Of a DNA stretch of 64,000 nt, positions 49,777 through 59,305 are shown in pieces. A program made the translations under genes and the position numbers. Numbering within the stretch: position 1 is the stretch's first letter; each line of letters begins with the position of its first letter. The notes beneath the pieces are model-generated. The model had not been told where the DNA came from. It saw nothing but the letters and a program-made list of their open reading frames with translations, and ran no database searches. Source of the stretch: Pseudomonas sp. GL-B-19 (GTDB taxonomy: Bacteria; Pseudomonadota; Gammaproteobacteria; Pseudomonadales; Pseudomonadaceae); assembly GCF_019956415.1 (NCBI RefSeq), contig NZ_JAHBDK010000022.1, forward strand, positions 1 through 64,000, in the 5' to 3' direction.

Positions 49777-51057
49777 TCATGCGGTTTTGTTCAGCAGGGC
49801 CATGAAGCGGTCGATCTGGTCTTCCGTGTTGAGCAGGCCAGGCGCAATACGAATCACCGGGCCAACGTCGCGCTCCACCGAGTCGCAAACCACGCGGTTT
49901 TCCATCAGTTGGGCAGCGACTTTTTCGCAGTCGCGGTCCTTGATCCGGAAGAAGGTGAAACCGGCGGACAGGTCCGGGCTCTTTGGCGTGACCAGTTCGA
50001 TCTGCGGATGCTCCAGCAGGCGGTTTTTTGCATAGGTGTTGAGCGCATGAATGCGTGCCTGCACCTCGGCTTTGCCCAGTTCCAGGTGCAGCTTGAACGC
50101 CTCGTCCAGCGCCCAGCGATGTTCAAAGCTGTGATAGCCGCCGGGGGTCATGATGGTTGAGAAGGTGGTGGCTTCGGAGAACGTCGGAATGGTCGGCGTG
50201 ACGTCCTTGAGTTCAGCGGAGCGGGCGCAAATGATCCCGGTGCCGCGCGGGCCGAACATCCATTTGTGGGTGCCGGCGATGAAGAAATCGCAGTGCATGT
50301 CGGGGAAGTCGAGGTCCTCGACGCCGAAACCGTGCACGCCGTCAACCACATACAGAATGCGGTCCTTTTCTTCGCGATTGCGGTTCTGTTCTTCCACCAG
50401 TTTGCCAATCTCGCCAATCGGCAGCTTCACGCCGCTGCCCGATTGCACCCAGGTCATGCCGAGCACGCGGGTTTGCGGGCGGATGCCTTTGCTGATCGAA
50501 CCGAGCACTTCATCAACGGAAATGTCGCGGCTGTTCTCGAACAGCTTGAGCTTGCGCACCTTGACCCCGTCCTTTTGCTGACGGTAATCCAGCGCATAGT
50601 GGGTGGCGTAGTGTTCATGCTCGGTGGTGAGGATTTCCTGATCCGGGCGCACATGAATGCCGCCGTAGATCAGCGACAGACCCTCGGTGGTGCTGCCGGT
50701 GAGGGCGATTTGTTCAGGCTTGGCCTTGAGGTAACGCCCGGCCCAGGCACGCACGTCCTGCTCACGTTTTTCCGTTTCGCCCAAGTCCCAGTCCATCGCC
50801 CGGCCGGGGTTGCGGTCGAGGTTGACGCGGTGCCGTTCGATGGCCTCGCGCACCGGTCGTGGGTGCGAAGTCACCAGAAAGTTGGCGAAGTGCAAATAGT
50901 CCGGATCCTGATCGAACAGTTGGCGCAATTGCGCCCACTTGTCCTTGGGCAGCGGCTGCGCAGTGGCAGCCCGCGCCGGCAACATCACAGCGCTGCTCAG
51001 GGGCAGGCCGGCCGCGAGAATCCCCGCCTGCTTGAGGAATGAACGACGGTTGGTCAT
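49777..51057 (-). CDS. pvdN: PvdN, periplasmic PLP-dependent enzyme forming the pyoverdine succinamide side chain
   Basis: 426-aa fold-type I PLP enzyme exported by the Tat route: NRRSFLKQAG near the N-terminus, then a hydrophobic segment and cleavage near ARAATA. The PLP lysine lies in FFIAGTHKWMFGPRGTGII, the phosphate region in LTGSTTEGLSLIYGG. PvdN converts the chromophore-linked glutamate to succinamide. ATG 51057 starts the Tat signal directly; an ATG seven codons earlier is less likely. The gap from pvdM is 28 bases, so the two share a transcript. Confidence 0.94.
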   Translation of the reverse strand: MTNRRSFLKQAGILAAGLPLSSAVMLPARAATAQPLPKDKWAQLRQLFDQDPDYLHFANFLVTSHPRPVREAIERHRVNLDRNPGRAMDWDLGETEKREQDVRAWAGRYLKAKPEQIALTGSTTEGLSLIYGGIHVRPDQEILTTEHEHYATHYALDYRQQKDGVKVRKLKLFENSRDISVDEVLGSISKGIRPQTRVLGMTWVQSGSGVKLPIGEIGKLVEEQNRNREEKDRILYVVDGVHGFGVEDLDFPDMHCDFFIAGTHKWMFGPRGTGIICARSAELKDVTPTIPTFSEATTFSTIMTPGGYHSFEHRWALDEAFKLHLELGKAEVQARIHALNTYAKNRLLEHPQIELVTPKSPDLSAGFTFFRIKDRDCEKVAAQLMENRVVCDSVERDVGPVIRIAPGLLNTEDQIDRFMALLNKTA

Positions 51058-51085
51058 CAGCAAGGTTCGCTTTTGCAAAGAGGAT

Positions 51086-52441
51086 TCAGTTTTTCGCCAC
51101 CGGCCTGGAAGACTTCTGCACCTGGTCCCAGACCCGCAGGAAATTGCCGCCCCACAGCTTGGCGATATCAGCCTCGCTGTAGCCGCGACTGATCAGTTCG
51201 GCCGTGACGTTGCGGGCCTCGCTGACATCCTTCCAGCCCTCAAGGCCGCCGCCGTCGTTGAAGTCGGAGCTGATGCCCACGTGATCGATGCCGATTTTCT
51301 TCACCGCATAATCAATCGCGTCGCCGTAGTCCTTGAGCGTGGCTTTCGGTTCTTCATCGACAATCGCGTAGAGCTGGCTGGCGTACTCGCCGAAGCGTTG
51401 CTCGGACCAGACGGTGATCACCGGGTCGCCGGGCATCAGCGCCATTTCCAGGCCTTGCAGCGGTTGCAGGTCGAAGCGGGCGCGCAGGGCGTTGAGTTTG
51501 TCCTGGGTGGTTTGGCTCAAGGGGCGGATGTAGGTCGGGAAGCCGACAATTTGCACCACGCCGCCGCTGTTTTTGATCAGCTGCATTTCCTGGTCGCTGA
51601 GGTTTCGCGGGATGTCCACCAGCGCGCGAGGCGCTGAGTGCGAGGCGACCATCGGCGTGCGGCTCAATTGCGCGACTTGTTCCAGGGCCTTGGTCGACAT
51701 CTGCGAGACATCGATGATCACGCCGAGGTCATTGAGGCGATGCACCGCTTGTTTACCGATGTCCGACAGGCCACCGAGGGCGTCCCGCGAATCATTGAAG
51801 AACGGCAGCGGCCGCGATGAGTCAGCCCAGGCGTTGTTGCCCACGTAGCTGAAGCCGAACATGCGCATGCCGCGAGCGGCCCATGTGTCCAGCGCGTTCA
51901 GGTCGTTGCCCAACGGGTAGGCGTTGAGCATGCTGATGAACACCGCGAACTTGCCTTCGCCGTGCAACCGGCGGAAATCGTCCGGGGTGTAGGCGATGGC
52001 GACTTGATTGGGGAAATCGCGGACCATGGCGCTGATGATTTTGTAGCGGGTTTCCTGCTCGAACCGGGCTTCGTCGACAAAGCCTGCGGTTGGGCGGTGC
52101 GGGGCGTTGGCGCCGTTCCAGATTTCCGGCCAGCCGAAGATGGTCAGGGCGGCGCCGGAGAGGCGTCCGCGTCCGGTTTTGACCAGGTCGAACTGGCCGC
52201 TGCCGTCCTTGTCGGCTTCGTTGCCGGCGGTGCCGAAGTCCAGCGGCACGGTGACGTGGCTGTCGAAGGAGAGGATGCGTGTTTGCAGCTCATCGGCCTG
52301 TTGCATCACCTTGATCGGGTGGCCGGGGTTGTCTTTGAACCAGTGTTCCCAGACCGCGTAGCCGGCAACGGCGCTGATCGCCAGCGCAAGTGGCAGGCCG
52401 AGGTAAAGCGCCTTTTTTGAACGTGGTTTTGTCATGTTCAT
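51086..52441 (-). CDS. pvdM: PvdM, membrane-dipeptidase-like pyoverdine maturation protein
   Basis: 451-aa protein of the renal/membrane dipeptidase (peptidase M19) family, with an N-terminal membrane anchor (LYLGLPLALAISAVAGYAVW) placing it in the periplasm. Zinc-site remnants are visible: FDSHVTVPLDF in place of the usual DGHND, VASHSAPRALVDIPRNL and GISSDFNDGGG. PvdM is required for the PvdP-dependent oxidation of ferribactin; its chemistry is unresolved. Two start codons (52441 and 52435) differ by two residues; the second is better spaced from a TGAG. A perfect iron-starvation box lies at 52499-52522. It heads the pvdM-pvdN-pvdO group. Confidence 0.93.
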   Translation of the reverse strand: MNMTKPRSKKALYLGLPLALAISAVAGYAVWEHWFKDNPGHPIKVMQQADELQTRILSFDSHVTVPLDFGTAGNEADKDGSGQFDLVKTGRGRLSGAALTIFGWPEIWNGANAPHRPTAGFVDEARFEQETRYKIISAMVRDFPNQVAIAYTPDDFRRLHGEGKFAVFISMLNAYPLGNDLNALDTWAARGMRMFGFSYVGNNAWADSSRPLPFFNDSRDALGGLSDIGKQAVHRLNDLGVIIDVSQMSTKALEQVAQLSRTPMVASHSAPRALVDIPRNLSDQEMQLIKNSGGVVQIVGFPTYIRPLSQTTQDKLNALRARFDLQPLQGLEMALMPGDPVITVWSEQRFGEYASQLYAIVDEEPKATLKDYGDAIDYAVKKIGIDHVGISSDFNDGGGLEGWKDVSEARNVTAELISRGYSEADIAKLWGGNFLRVWDQVQKSSRPVAKN

Positions 52442-52498
52442 CTCAGTCAGGTTCGTTGCCCCGGTGTGGGCGTGGGGGGGCTTTGCTATCTGGGAGGA

Positions 52499-52522
52499 AC
52501 GAGTTATGCCGTTGGAAATTTA
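52499..52522 (-). promoter_or_regulatory. PvdS iron-starvation box of pvdMNO
   Basis: TAAAT-N16-CGT on the minus strand, a perfect match, 58 bases upstream of pvdM. Confidence 0.85.
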
Positions 52523-52539
52523 GGGGGGCTGATGGCCTC

Positions 52540-52615
52540 TTCGCTGGCAAGCCAGCTCCTACAGTGGATCTTCGGTGTACAAACAATCTCTGTAGGAGCT
52601 GGCTTGCCAGCGATG
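52540..52615. repeat. REP doublet (REPIN) between two divergent iron-starvation boxes
   Basis: TTCGCTGGCAAGCCAGCTCC (52540 on) faces GGAGCTGGCTTGCCAGCGAT (to 52614), a perfect pair of the TGGCAAGCCAGC subtype. It occupies almost all of the space between the pvdM box and the pvdP box. Confidence 0.88.
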
Positions 52616-52619
52616 CTTT

Positions 52620-52643
52620 TAAATTTCCGGAGGGGACGAACGT
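52620..52643 (+). promoter_or_regulatory. PvdS iron-starvation box of pvdP
   Basis: TAAAT-N16-CGT, a perfect match, 46 bases upstream of the pvdP start codon. Confidence 0.87.
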
Positions 52644-52688
52644 TCTAACTTGGATAAAGCCTGCTCCATGGCTGACACAGGTAGGGCA

Positions 52689-54317
52689 ATGACGATTTCT
52701 CGACGAGGGTTCATGGCAGGCCTGGCGCTGACCGGCGTTGCGGTGCCTGCGGTTTTTTATGGGCATCGTGAATGGACGAAAGCGGATCCGACGATTACCC
52801 CCGGCGAAGCTTCTTTTGATGTGGCGGATGTCGCCGGCCAGCGGCTGGCGGACACGCTACGGGGCGTTTGGCAGATTCGTTTTGAAGGCCGTGACGCCGG
52901 GATTGAAGGTTTGCCTCGTGATGGTCTGGAAGTGTTTCTTGACGTCGGCCACAAAGGGCGCGGCCTGATCGGGATCCTCGACACGGCCGAGCGTTTGCGT
53001 TCCAACGAAGCCCCGCGTTACCGGGTGCTAGGTGATCTGGCCGATGTCAAGGCGGCGCAATTGAGCTGGCGGTTGGTCAATGCCAATGCGGCGCAGGGCA
53101 CCCCCGATTACGAATTCAGCATGGCGCTGGACGAAGTCTGGGCCGGTTTCGGTAACGCTGGCAGAGGCACGCTCAGTGGTCGCGTATTGAACCTTGATCG
53201 TCCGCTGATGATGACCGCGCAGGACAATCGCTTCATCGCCGTCAAACGGGTATTCCCCGAAGCCCGCGAGCGCACCGGGCTCAATGCATCGCTGCTGGCC
53301 TGGCTGATTTCGCCCGAGCATCGGCTGTTTCACCAGCTCTGGCATGCTTCTCGGGACAAATGGCACACCTTGTCCGAAGACAAACGCAATGCCTTGCGTG
53401 GCCTCGGCTGGCAGCCCGGCCCGCGCGACAAGGAGCGCGATGCCCGTGGTGCGCGCAAGGATCGCAATGGCTCGGGCGTGGACTTTTTTTTCATGCATCG
53501 GCACATGCTCGGCACGGCGCGGTCGATGCAGGACTTGCCGTCATGGCCACACTTCCCGTTGCCGCAACCGGAACTGGCCCGTGATCGCATCGGCTTCGCC
53601 CAATACTGCGACAACCACGACGGCACCGCGCTGCCGCCGACCTGGGTGGCCGACGACGATGCTGAATATTCGCAATGGGTCAGCGACATCAAGACTGCCG
53701 AGACGTATCACAGTAATTTCCAGGTCTGGGAGTCGCGCTACCGCGACCCGCGTTATCTGTCGAAGCTGACCCTGGGCCAGTTCGGTTCAGAGGTTGAGTT
53801 GGGTCTGCACGACTGGTTGCACATGCGCTGGGCCTCGGTGCCACGGGATCCATCCAACGGCCAGCCAGTGCCATTCGCCAGGGATCCGGCGGACTTTTCC
53901 GCACGCTGGTTTGCACCGGAAAACGACTTCCTCGGCGATCCGTTTTCGTCCCATGTGAACCCGGTATTCTGGTATTTCCATGGCTGGATCGATGATCGAC
54001 TGGAAGACTGGTTTCGCGCGCATGAACGCTTTCATCCGGGGGAGGTGAGTCGGCTGGAGGTTAACGGCGTGCCATGGTTTTCCCCGGGGCGTTGGGTGGA
54101 AGTCGCTGACCCGTGGTTGGGGCCGAGCACCCATGGTTGCAGCACCACGCCGGGGTTGCAGGCGGGCAAGTCGGTGGAGATGGACCCCGAAACCATGAAG
54201 CTGGCGCTGCGGATAACATTTGGCGAGGATGAGAAGAAGCTGGCGGATATGTTCCGCAAAGTGCCGCAGCGGCCTTGGTATGCGCGGCATTTGAAGGCTA
54301 AGCCGGTTACCAGTTAA
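52689..54317 (+). CDS. pvdP: PvdP tyrosinase, periplasmic pyoverdine chromophore maturation
   Basis: 542-aa copper tyrosinase that closes the chromophore ring of ferribactin. The N-terminus is a Tat signal (SRRGFMAGLALTG), followed by a beta-rich domain (~60-190) and the di-copper domain. His-bearing segments visible are RLFHQLWH, FFFMHRHMLG, LHDWLHMRW and FWYFHGWIDDRL. The C-terminal tail has a Tyr (RPWYARHLK) in the region where the P. aeruginosa enzyme has a lid with a placeholder tyrosine in the active site. ATG 52689 begins the Tat signal; a TTG at 52650 and an ATG at 52668 are in frame but start too close to the promoter. Size agrees with PvdP (about 544). Confidence 0.94.
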   Translation: MTISRRGFMAGLALTGVAVPAVFYGHREWTKADPTITPGEASFDVADVAGQRLADTLRGVWQIRFEGRDAGIEGLPRDGLEVFLDVGHKGRGLIGILDTAERLRSNEAPRYRVLGDLADVKAAQLSWRLVNANAAQGTPDYEFSMALDEVWAGFGNAGRGTLSGRVLNLDRPLMMTAQDNRFIAVKRVFPEARERTGLNASLLAWLISPEHRLFHQLWHASRDKWHTLSEDKRNALRGLGWQPGPRDKERDARGARKDRNGSGVDFFFMHRHMLGTARSMQDLPSWPHFPLPQPELARDRIGFAQYCDNHDGTALPPTWVADDDAEYSQWVSDIKTAETYHSNFQVWESRYRDPRYLSKLTLGQFGSEVELGLHDWLHMRWASVPRDPSNGQPVPFARDPADFSARWFAPENDFLGDPFSSHVNPVFWYFHGWIDDRLEDWFRAHERFHPGEVSRLEVNGVPWFSPGRWVEVADPWLGPSTHGCSTTPGLQAGKSVEMDPETMKLALRITFGEDEKKLADMFRKVPQRPWYARHLKAKPVTS

Positions 54318-54341
54318 TCAGGAATACAGCGTTATCGTTCA

Positions 54342-54414
54342 ATCGCGAGCAGGCTCGCTCCCACATTTGTCCTGTGAACACAGTTCCATTGTGGGAGCGA
54401 GCCTGCTCGCGATG
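54342..54414. repeat. REP doublet (REPIN)
   Basis: ATCGCGAGCAGGCTCGCTCC (54342 on) and GTGGGAGCGAGCCTGCTCGC (54391 on) form an inverted pair between the convergent pvdP and opmQ genes, where a terminator would be expected. Confidence 0.87.
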
Positions 54415-54436
54415 GCGGACTTTCTAACACTGAAAA

Positions 54437-55831
54437 TCACAAAACCTGCCACCCCCCACCCAACGCCTTGTACAGCGCAATACTCGCCTGCAACCGCGAC
54501 AACCGCAGCTGCACATTCAGATCCTGCGCCGCATACAAGGTGCGTTGCGTCTCCAGCACCGTCAGCAAATCCTCGGCCCCGGCCTGGTAGCGGCTCTGAG
54601 CGATATCGAATGCGGTCTGCGCCTGCTTCAGTTCCTCACCTTGCCACTGCCGCTGTTCATCCAGACCACGAATGCTGTTCAGCGCTTTTTCCACGTCGGC
54701 AAAACCGTTGATGATCGCGCCGCGATAGGTTTCCAGCAGCTCTTCCTGGCGGGCTGTGGCCTTGTCACGCTGAGCGCTGAGGCGACCATTATTGAAGATC
54801 GGTGCGACCAGGCCTGCGGTCAGGTTGTAAAACGGGTTGCGCAACATATCGGCGGCGCGGTCAGCCCCCGAGCCGATTTCAGCGCTCAAGGTCACGGTCG
54901 GCAACATCGCGGCGCGGGCCACGGTGACATTCGCCTGTGCTGCGGCCAGTTGTGCTTCGGCACGGGCAATGTCCGGGCGGCGCCGGATCAGTTCACTGGG
55001 CACGCCAGCGTCGATGGTCGGCCATGACAGTTGATCGAAATGTTCCAGGCTCAATGGCAATTGCTGCACCGGCCGGCCGAGCAGGGCCGCGAGGCTGATC
55101 GAAGCGTCCTGAGCCTGTTGCTGCACCAGCGGCAATTGCCGTTGTTGCGTTGCGACCAGGCTTTTTTGCTGCGCCAGTTCCAGCGCGGTCGCCGAGCCTG
55201 AATCAAACCGCGTCTGCACCAGTTTCAAAACACTCTGCGCGTTCGCCAGGTTCAGTTCGGCGATGTGGCTCTGTTCACGCAGCGACAGGGTTTGTGCGTA
55301 GCCGCTGGCAACGCTGCTGAGCAGCGTCAATTCCACCGTTGCCTGATCGAACTGGCTGGCCTGCAACGCAAATTGTGCGCTGTCGCGGGAGGCGCGCTGG
55401 CCGCCCCAGAAATCGATTTCGTAGCTGGCGCTGAGGTTGGCGTTGAAGTAATCCTCGGCGCTGTTATCGCTGTCGGCATCGAGTTGGCTATAGCCATTGC
55501 CACGCAGCAGTTTTTGCCGGTTGGCATTCAACCCCGCCGTGACCTGCGGCAGCTGCGAACCGCCGGCCACCACCGTTTCCGCCTGTGCCTGACGCACCCG
55601 GGCGATGGCGGCGGCCAGATCGAAACTGCCGACACGCGCCTGTTCGATCAGTTGGTCCAGCTGCGGGCTACCGAACTGGGTCCACCATTGCTGGTTGCTG
55701 CGGGTGGTGCTTTTATTGTGCGGTGATTGCCAGTCGGCGGGCGGTTGGAGGCCGCTGTCCGGGCGCTGGGCGGGGCTGGCGCAAGCACCGAGCAACAGGC
55801 AGAGAGTCAACAGACTGAGTGACGGCTTCAT
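54437..55831 (-). CDS. opmQ: OpmQ, outer-membrane channel of the pyoverdine efflux pump
   Basis: 464-aa TolC/OprM-type outer-membrane factor. Lipoprotein signal with lipobox LLGACAS (Cys about residue 18). Two repeats of the outer membrane efflux family are visible, with long helices such as RSNQQWWTQFGSPQLDQLI, RRPDIARAEAQLAAAQANV and ETQRTLYAAQDLNVQLRLSR. It forms the exit duct with PvdR and PvdT for secreting newly made and recycled pyoverdine. Start ATG 55831 lies seven bases beyond the pvdT stop; an upstream ATG at 55912 would lie inside pvdT. Last gene of the pvdRT-opmQ operon. Confidence 0.93.
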   Translation of the reverse strand: MKPSLSLLTLCLLLGACASPAQRPDSGLQPPADWQSPHNKSTTRSNQQWWTQFGSPQLDQLIEQARVGSFDLAAAIARVRQAQAETVVAGGSQLPQVTAGLNANRQKLLRGNGYSQLDADSDNSAEDYFNANLSASYEIDFWGGQRASRDSAQFALQASQFDQATVELTLLSSVASGYAQTLSLREQSHIAELNLANAQSVLKLVQTRFDSGSATALELAQQKSLVATQQRQLPLVQQQAQDASISLAALLGRPVQQLPLSLEHFDQLSWPTIDAGVPSELIRRRPDIARAEAQLAAAQANVTVARAAMLPTVTLSAEIGSGADRAADMLRNPFYNLTAGLVAPIFNNGRLSAQRDKATARQEELLETYRGAIINGFADVEKALNSIRGLDEQRQWQGEELKQAQTAFDIAQSRYQAGAEDLLTVLETQRTLYAAQDLNVQLRLSRLQASIALYKALGGGWQVL

Positions 55832-55838
55832 GGAAAGA

Positions 55839-57812
55839 TCATTCACTGGTAAGGGCCGTGACCGGGTCGAGTCGGGCAGCTTTGCGGGCCGGCATGAAGC
55901 CGAAGACAACACCGGTGACCAGGGCGCAGCCGAAGGCGCCGAGCACCGCTATCAAGGAGAACGCGACAGCGACTTCGCTGAGAATCAGCACACCGCCGAC
56001 GATCAGCGCCAAGGCGATCCCGGCCAGGCCACCGACCACCGAGAGCATCACCGCTTCGGTGAGAAACTGCCGCAGGATGTCGCGCTGTCGGGCGCCGGTG
56101 GCCATGCGGATACCGATCTCGCGGGTGCGTTCGCGCACGGTCATCAGCATGATGTTCATCACGCCGATCCCCCCCACCAGCAAGGAAATCGCGGCAATCG
56201 AGCCGAGCATCAGCGACAGGGTGTTTTGCGTGCGTGCTTCGGCCTGGATCATCGCGGCGTTGTTGGTCAGCTCGAAATCCTTCTTGCCGTTATGCAGCCG
56301 CAGCATCAACTGCTCGATGGCCATCTCAGTCTCTTTGACCTTGCGCGCATCGGCGGCGGCGATGGCCACGTATTCGGGATTATGGGTACCGAACAACCGG
56401 ACGCTGGCGGCGGAGTAGGGGATGGCAATGCGGTCGTCACTGTCGGAATCGCCGGAGCTCGCACCTTTTTCCGCGAGGACGCCGACCACCTGAAACGGCA
56501 CGTTTTCGATCAGGATGTATTGGCCGATCGGGTTGGCCACGTCCTTGAGCAATTTGGTCCGCACTTTGTGTCCGATCACAGCGACCGCCGCGGCGTTTTG
56601 TTCATCGGCCTCGGTGAAGTAGCTGCCTTCGACCACCGGCCAATTGAAGATCGCCGGAAAATTGGTGTCGTTACCACCGACGTAACTCAAGTGGTCGAGG
56701 TTACCGAAACGCACCCCGGCCTCCTGGCCATTGACCGGCATGATCCGCATCACTTGCGGCAGGCTGGCCACTGCCGCGACGTCATCGAGGGTGACGATGC
56801 CCGGTGCGGTACGCGGGTTCGGGGCCGTGCCGCTGAGGTAAATGATGTTCGAGCCAAAGGCGCCCATTTGCGCCATGACCTGGCGTTTGCTGCCTTCGCC
56901 CACCGCCAGCATCACCACCACCGAGGCCACGCCGATGATGATCCCCAGCAGCGTCAGCGTCGTGCGGAAGCGGTTGATCCACATTACCCGCCAGGCGGCT
57001 TGCACTGCGTCGATCAGTTCACCTTTCCACGCGCCAGTGGCCTCGGCACCTTCGCTCAGGCGCTTGCGCAGGTCCACGGCTTGCAACGCGCCGGGGTTGG
57101 CTGAAGCCTGCACGTCGGGATTGTCACGGGCGCTGTCGCTGATGATCAGGCCGTCGCGAATTTCGATGATGCGTTTGGCCCGGGCCGCGACTTCACGGTC
57201 GTGGGTGATCAGGATCACCACATGGCCCTGGCTCGCCAGTTCATCGAGCAGCATCATGACCTCGGCACCGCTGTGGCTGTCGAGGGCGCCGGTGGGTTCG
57301 TCGGCGAGGATAATGTGGCCGCCGTTCATCAAGGCGCGGGCAATGGACACCCGCTGCTGTTGCCCGCCGGAGAGCTGGTGCGGACGGTTGCCGGTGCGTG
57401 AGGCCAAGCCGAGGCGGTCGAGCAGGGCGGCGGCGCGGGCATGGCGTTCGGCGGCGGGGGTGCCAGCGTAGATGGCCGGCATCTCGACGTTTTCCTGAGC
57501 CGAGCCGGACGGAATCAGGTGATACCCCTGAAACACAAAACCAAAGGCTTCGCGGCGCAGCCAGGCCAGTTCGTCACTGTCGAGCCCGGCGACGTTTTCC
57601 CCGGCAAAGCGGTATTCGCCCGAAGTGGGGCGGTCGAGGCAGCCGAGGATGTTCATCAGCGTCGATTTGCCGGACCCGGAGGCGCCGACAATCGCCACGA
57701 ACTCTCCCGCATGGATCGACAGGTCGATGCCGCGCAGCACATGAACGTGCGGTGAATCGCCGCCACCGTAGGCTTTACGGATGTCTTGCAGGTAGATCAG
57801 GGGCGTCTGCAT
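55839..57812 (-). CDS. pvdT: PvdT, MacB-type ABC transporter of the pyoverdine efflux pump
   Basis: 657-aa inner-membrane protein fusing an N-terminal ATPase to a four-segment MacB permease. ATPase motifs: Walker [14 protein letters not shown]-loop FQGYHL, signature [15 protein letters not shown], Walker [14 protein letters not shown]. Permease: first membrane segment after [17 protein letters not shown] (about residue 290), a large periplasmic domain, then three segments near the C-terminus including [17 protein letters not shown]. Its ATG directly follows the pvdR stop codon with no gap, so the two are translationally coupled. Confidence 0.94.
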   Translation of the reverse strand: MQTPLIYLQDIRKAYGGGDSPHVHVLRGIDLSIHAGEFVAIVGASGSGKSTLMNILGCLDRPTSGEYRFAGENVAGLDSDELAWLRREAFGFVFQGYHLIPSGSAQENVEMPAIYAGTPAAERHARAAALLDRLGLASRTGNRPHQLSGGQQQRVSIARALMNGGHIILADEPTGALDSHSGAEVMMLLDELASQGHVVILITHDREVAARAKRIIEIRDGLIISDSARDNPDVQASANPGALQAVDLRKRLSEGAEATGAWKGELIDAVQAAWRVMWINRFRTTLTLLGIIIGVASVVVMLAVGEGSKRQVMAQMGAFGSNIIYLSGTAPNPRTAPGIVTLDDVAAVASLPQVMRIMPVNGQEAGVRFGNLDHLSYVGGNDTNFPAIFNWPVVEGSYFTEADEQNAAAVAVIGHKVRTKLLKDVANPIGQYILIENVPFQVVGVLAEKGASSGDSDSDDRIAIPYSAASVRLFGTHNPEYVAIAAADARKVKETEMAIEQLMLRLHNGKKDFELTNNAAMIQAEARTQNTLSLMLGSIAAISLLVGGIGVMNIMLMTVRERTREIGIRMATGARQRDILRQFLTEAVMLSVVGGLAGIALALIVGGVLILSEVAVAFSLIAVLGAFGCALVTGVVFGFMPARKAARLDPVTALTSE

Positions 57813-58985
57813 TCAACCGCCGCTCCCGTCGGCAGGGCCGATAAGCAGGTGATCGCCTTCCTGTAAGCCACCGAGGATCTGCACCCGCAGGCGATCACTG
57901 ATTCCGGTGCGAACTTCGCGCTGCTCGACGCTGCCGTTTTTGGCCACGACTTGCGCAGTCTGGTTGCCTGGTTCTGCGCCACCTTGCAACGCCGCAATGG
58001 GCGCGGTGAGGACGTTTTTTGCCTGGTCGGAAACGAAAAACACCTGCGTCGTCATTTCTGCCATCAATGCATTGTCAGCGTTATCGACATCGAGCAACAC
58101 GGTGTACAGCACTACGCGCGCGCTGCCGCTTTTGCTCGAACTGGCCGGGCTGCCGCCACCCTGACTGGTCTGATCCAGTGGCTTGGGCGGTACAGGCAGA
58201 ATCTGCCGCACGGTGCTGCTCCAACGACGACTGCCACCGCTTAAGGTGGTGAACCAGGCATTCATGCCGGGTTTGACGTGGCCGATGTCAGCTTCCGAAA
58301 CTTCGGCCCAAACGGTCATGGGTGACAGTTTGGCGATGCGCAAAATCAATGGTGTCTGCTGCTGTGCGTTGAGGGTCTGGCCTTCGCGGGCGTCGAGGGC
58401 GACCACGGTGCCAGACATCGGTGCGTAGATGCGGGTGTAGCCCAGTTCGGCCTGATCGCTGCGCAGGCTGGCTTGCGCCTGACGGATCTGTGCCTGGAAC
58501 ATGTCGATGCGCGCCTGTGTGGCGCGCAATTCGGCCTGAGCGGTTTGCACGTCTTCTTCACGGGTGGCACCGCCGGCCTTGAGGTTCTGCTGGCGCTGGT
58601 ATTTCTGCCGGGCGAGCTCGTGCAGAGCCCGTTGCTCCTGAAGCTGCGCCTTGAGGTTTTCGATGGAGAAACGCCCGGCGTCGAGTTTGGCCTGTTGTGT
58701 GGACGGGTCGATTTCCACCAGCAGCTGTCCTTCCTTGACTACGTCGCCGACCTCCACGTGAATTTGGTGGATCTGCCCGGACGCTTGAGCACCGACATCG
58801 ACATAACGTCGAGGTTGCAGCGTACCCAACGCGGTGACGCTGCTTTCAATATCGCCACGGCTGACGGCCACGGTGGCGAGTTTATCGCGGCCGGGCGGGA
58901 TGACCTGCCAGGCGGCGACGGCGATAACGGGGATCAGACAAAGTGCTACAAGCAGGGCGCGTCGGGTGTGTCGGGGACGTTTCAT
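57813..58985 (-). CDS. pvdR: PvdR, periplasmic adaptor of the pyoverdine efflux pump
   Basis: 390-aa MacA-type membrane fusion protein linking PvdT to OpmQ. N-terminal membrane anchor (ALLVALCLIPVIAVAAWQVI), lipoyl half-motif around VDVGAQASGQIHQIHVEVGDVV, a long coiled-coil hairpin (residues ~100-180, KAQLQEQRALHELARQKYQ), second lipoyl part YAPMSGTVVALDAREGQTL, then beta-barrel and membrane-proximal domains. First gene of pvdR-pvdT-opmQ; a perfect iron-starvation box lies 109 bases upstream. Confidence 0.94.
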   Translation of the reverse strand: MKRPRHTRRALLVALCLIPVIAVAAWQVIPPGRDKLATVAVSRGDIESSVTALGTLQPRRYVDVGAQASGQIHQIHVEVGDVVKEGQLLVEIDPSTQQAKLDAGRFSIENLKAQLQEQRALHELARQKYQRQQNLKAGGATREEDVQTAQAELRATQARIDMFQAQIRQAQASLRSDQAELGYTRIYAPMSGTVVALDAREGQTLNAQQQTPLILRIAKLSPMTVWAEVSEADIGHVKPGMNAWFTTLSGGSRRWSSTVRQILPVPPKPLDQTSQGGGSPASSSKSGSARVVLYTVLLDVDNADNALMAEMTTQVFFVSDQAKNVLTAPIAALQGGAEPGNQTAQVVAKNGSVEQREVRTGISDRLRVQILGGLQEGDHLLIGPADGSGG

Positions 58986-59093
58986 GCAGGGTTCCGGCCA
59001 ATGGGTATCGGCCCGTCGTTCAACCTGCGCGCAGACAATGGCGACAGCCGAACGCTGTCGGGGAGTCGACAGAGACGGGGAGCTGTCCTGTAA

Positions 59094-59117
59094 ACGAGGA
59101 GTGGGGCGGGGAATTTA
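59094..59117 (-). promoter_or_regulatory. PvdS iron-starvation box of pvdRT-opmQ
   Basis: TAAAT-N16-CGT on the minus strand, a perfect match. Confidence 0.85.
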
Positions 59118-59189
59118 GGTGTGGACACATAGGGTTACACCTGTAGCTCAAGACTATTTCTCGGGCAAGACAAAGCAATACTTTAAATC

Positions 59190-59210
59190 TACATGAGAAT
59201 TACTATAAAT
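59190..59210 (+). promoter_or_regulatory. Possible Fur box upstream of fpvI
   Basis: TACATGAGAATTACTATAAAT resembles a Fur site (GAGAAT-TA-CTAT core) in an AT-rich promoter region. fpvI is Fur-repressed in P. aeruginosa, which supports the reading, but the match is loose. Confidence 0.4.
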
Positions 59211-59305
59211 TACGCACCTCGAACTGCCACTATCGTGCCACTGCCTATTTCGGCGGTCGACGAGGGGGCTCAAGGACAAAAACCGCACCCGTGCGGCCGG
59301 GAGTC

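Larger units (their letters stand above)
58986..59305. other. Divergent regulatory region between pvdR and fpvI
   Basis: 320 bases holding the minus-strand iron-starvation box of pvdR (59094-59117) and an AT-rich block at 59180-59215 with a possible Fur box for fpvI. No additional gene seen. Confidence 0.7.

Noticed and set aside
59206..59240. TAAAT and CGT upstream of fpvI as an iron-starvation box
   Set aside because: The spacing is about 23 bases, whereas all convincing boxes here have exactly 16.
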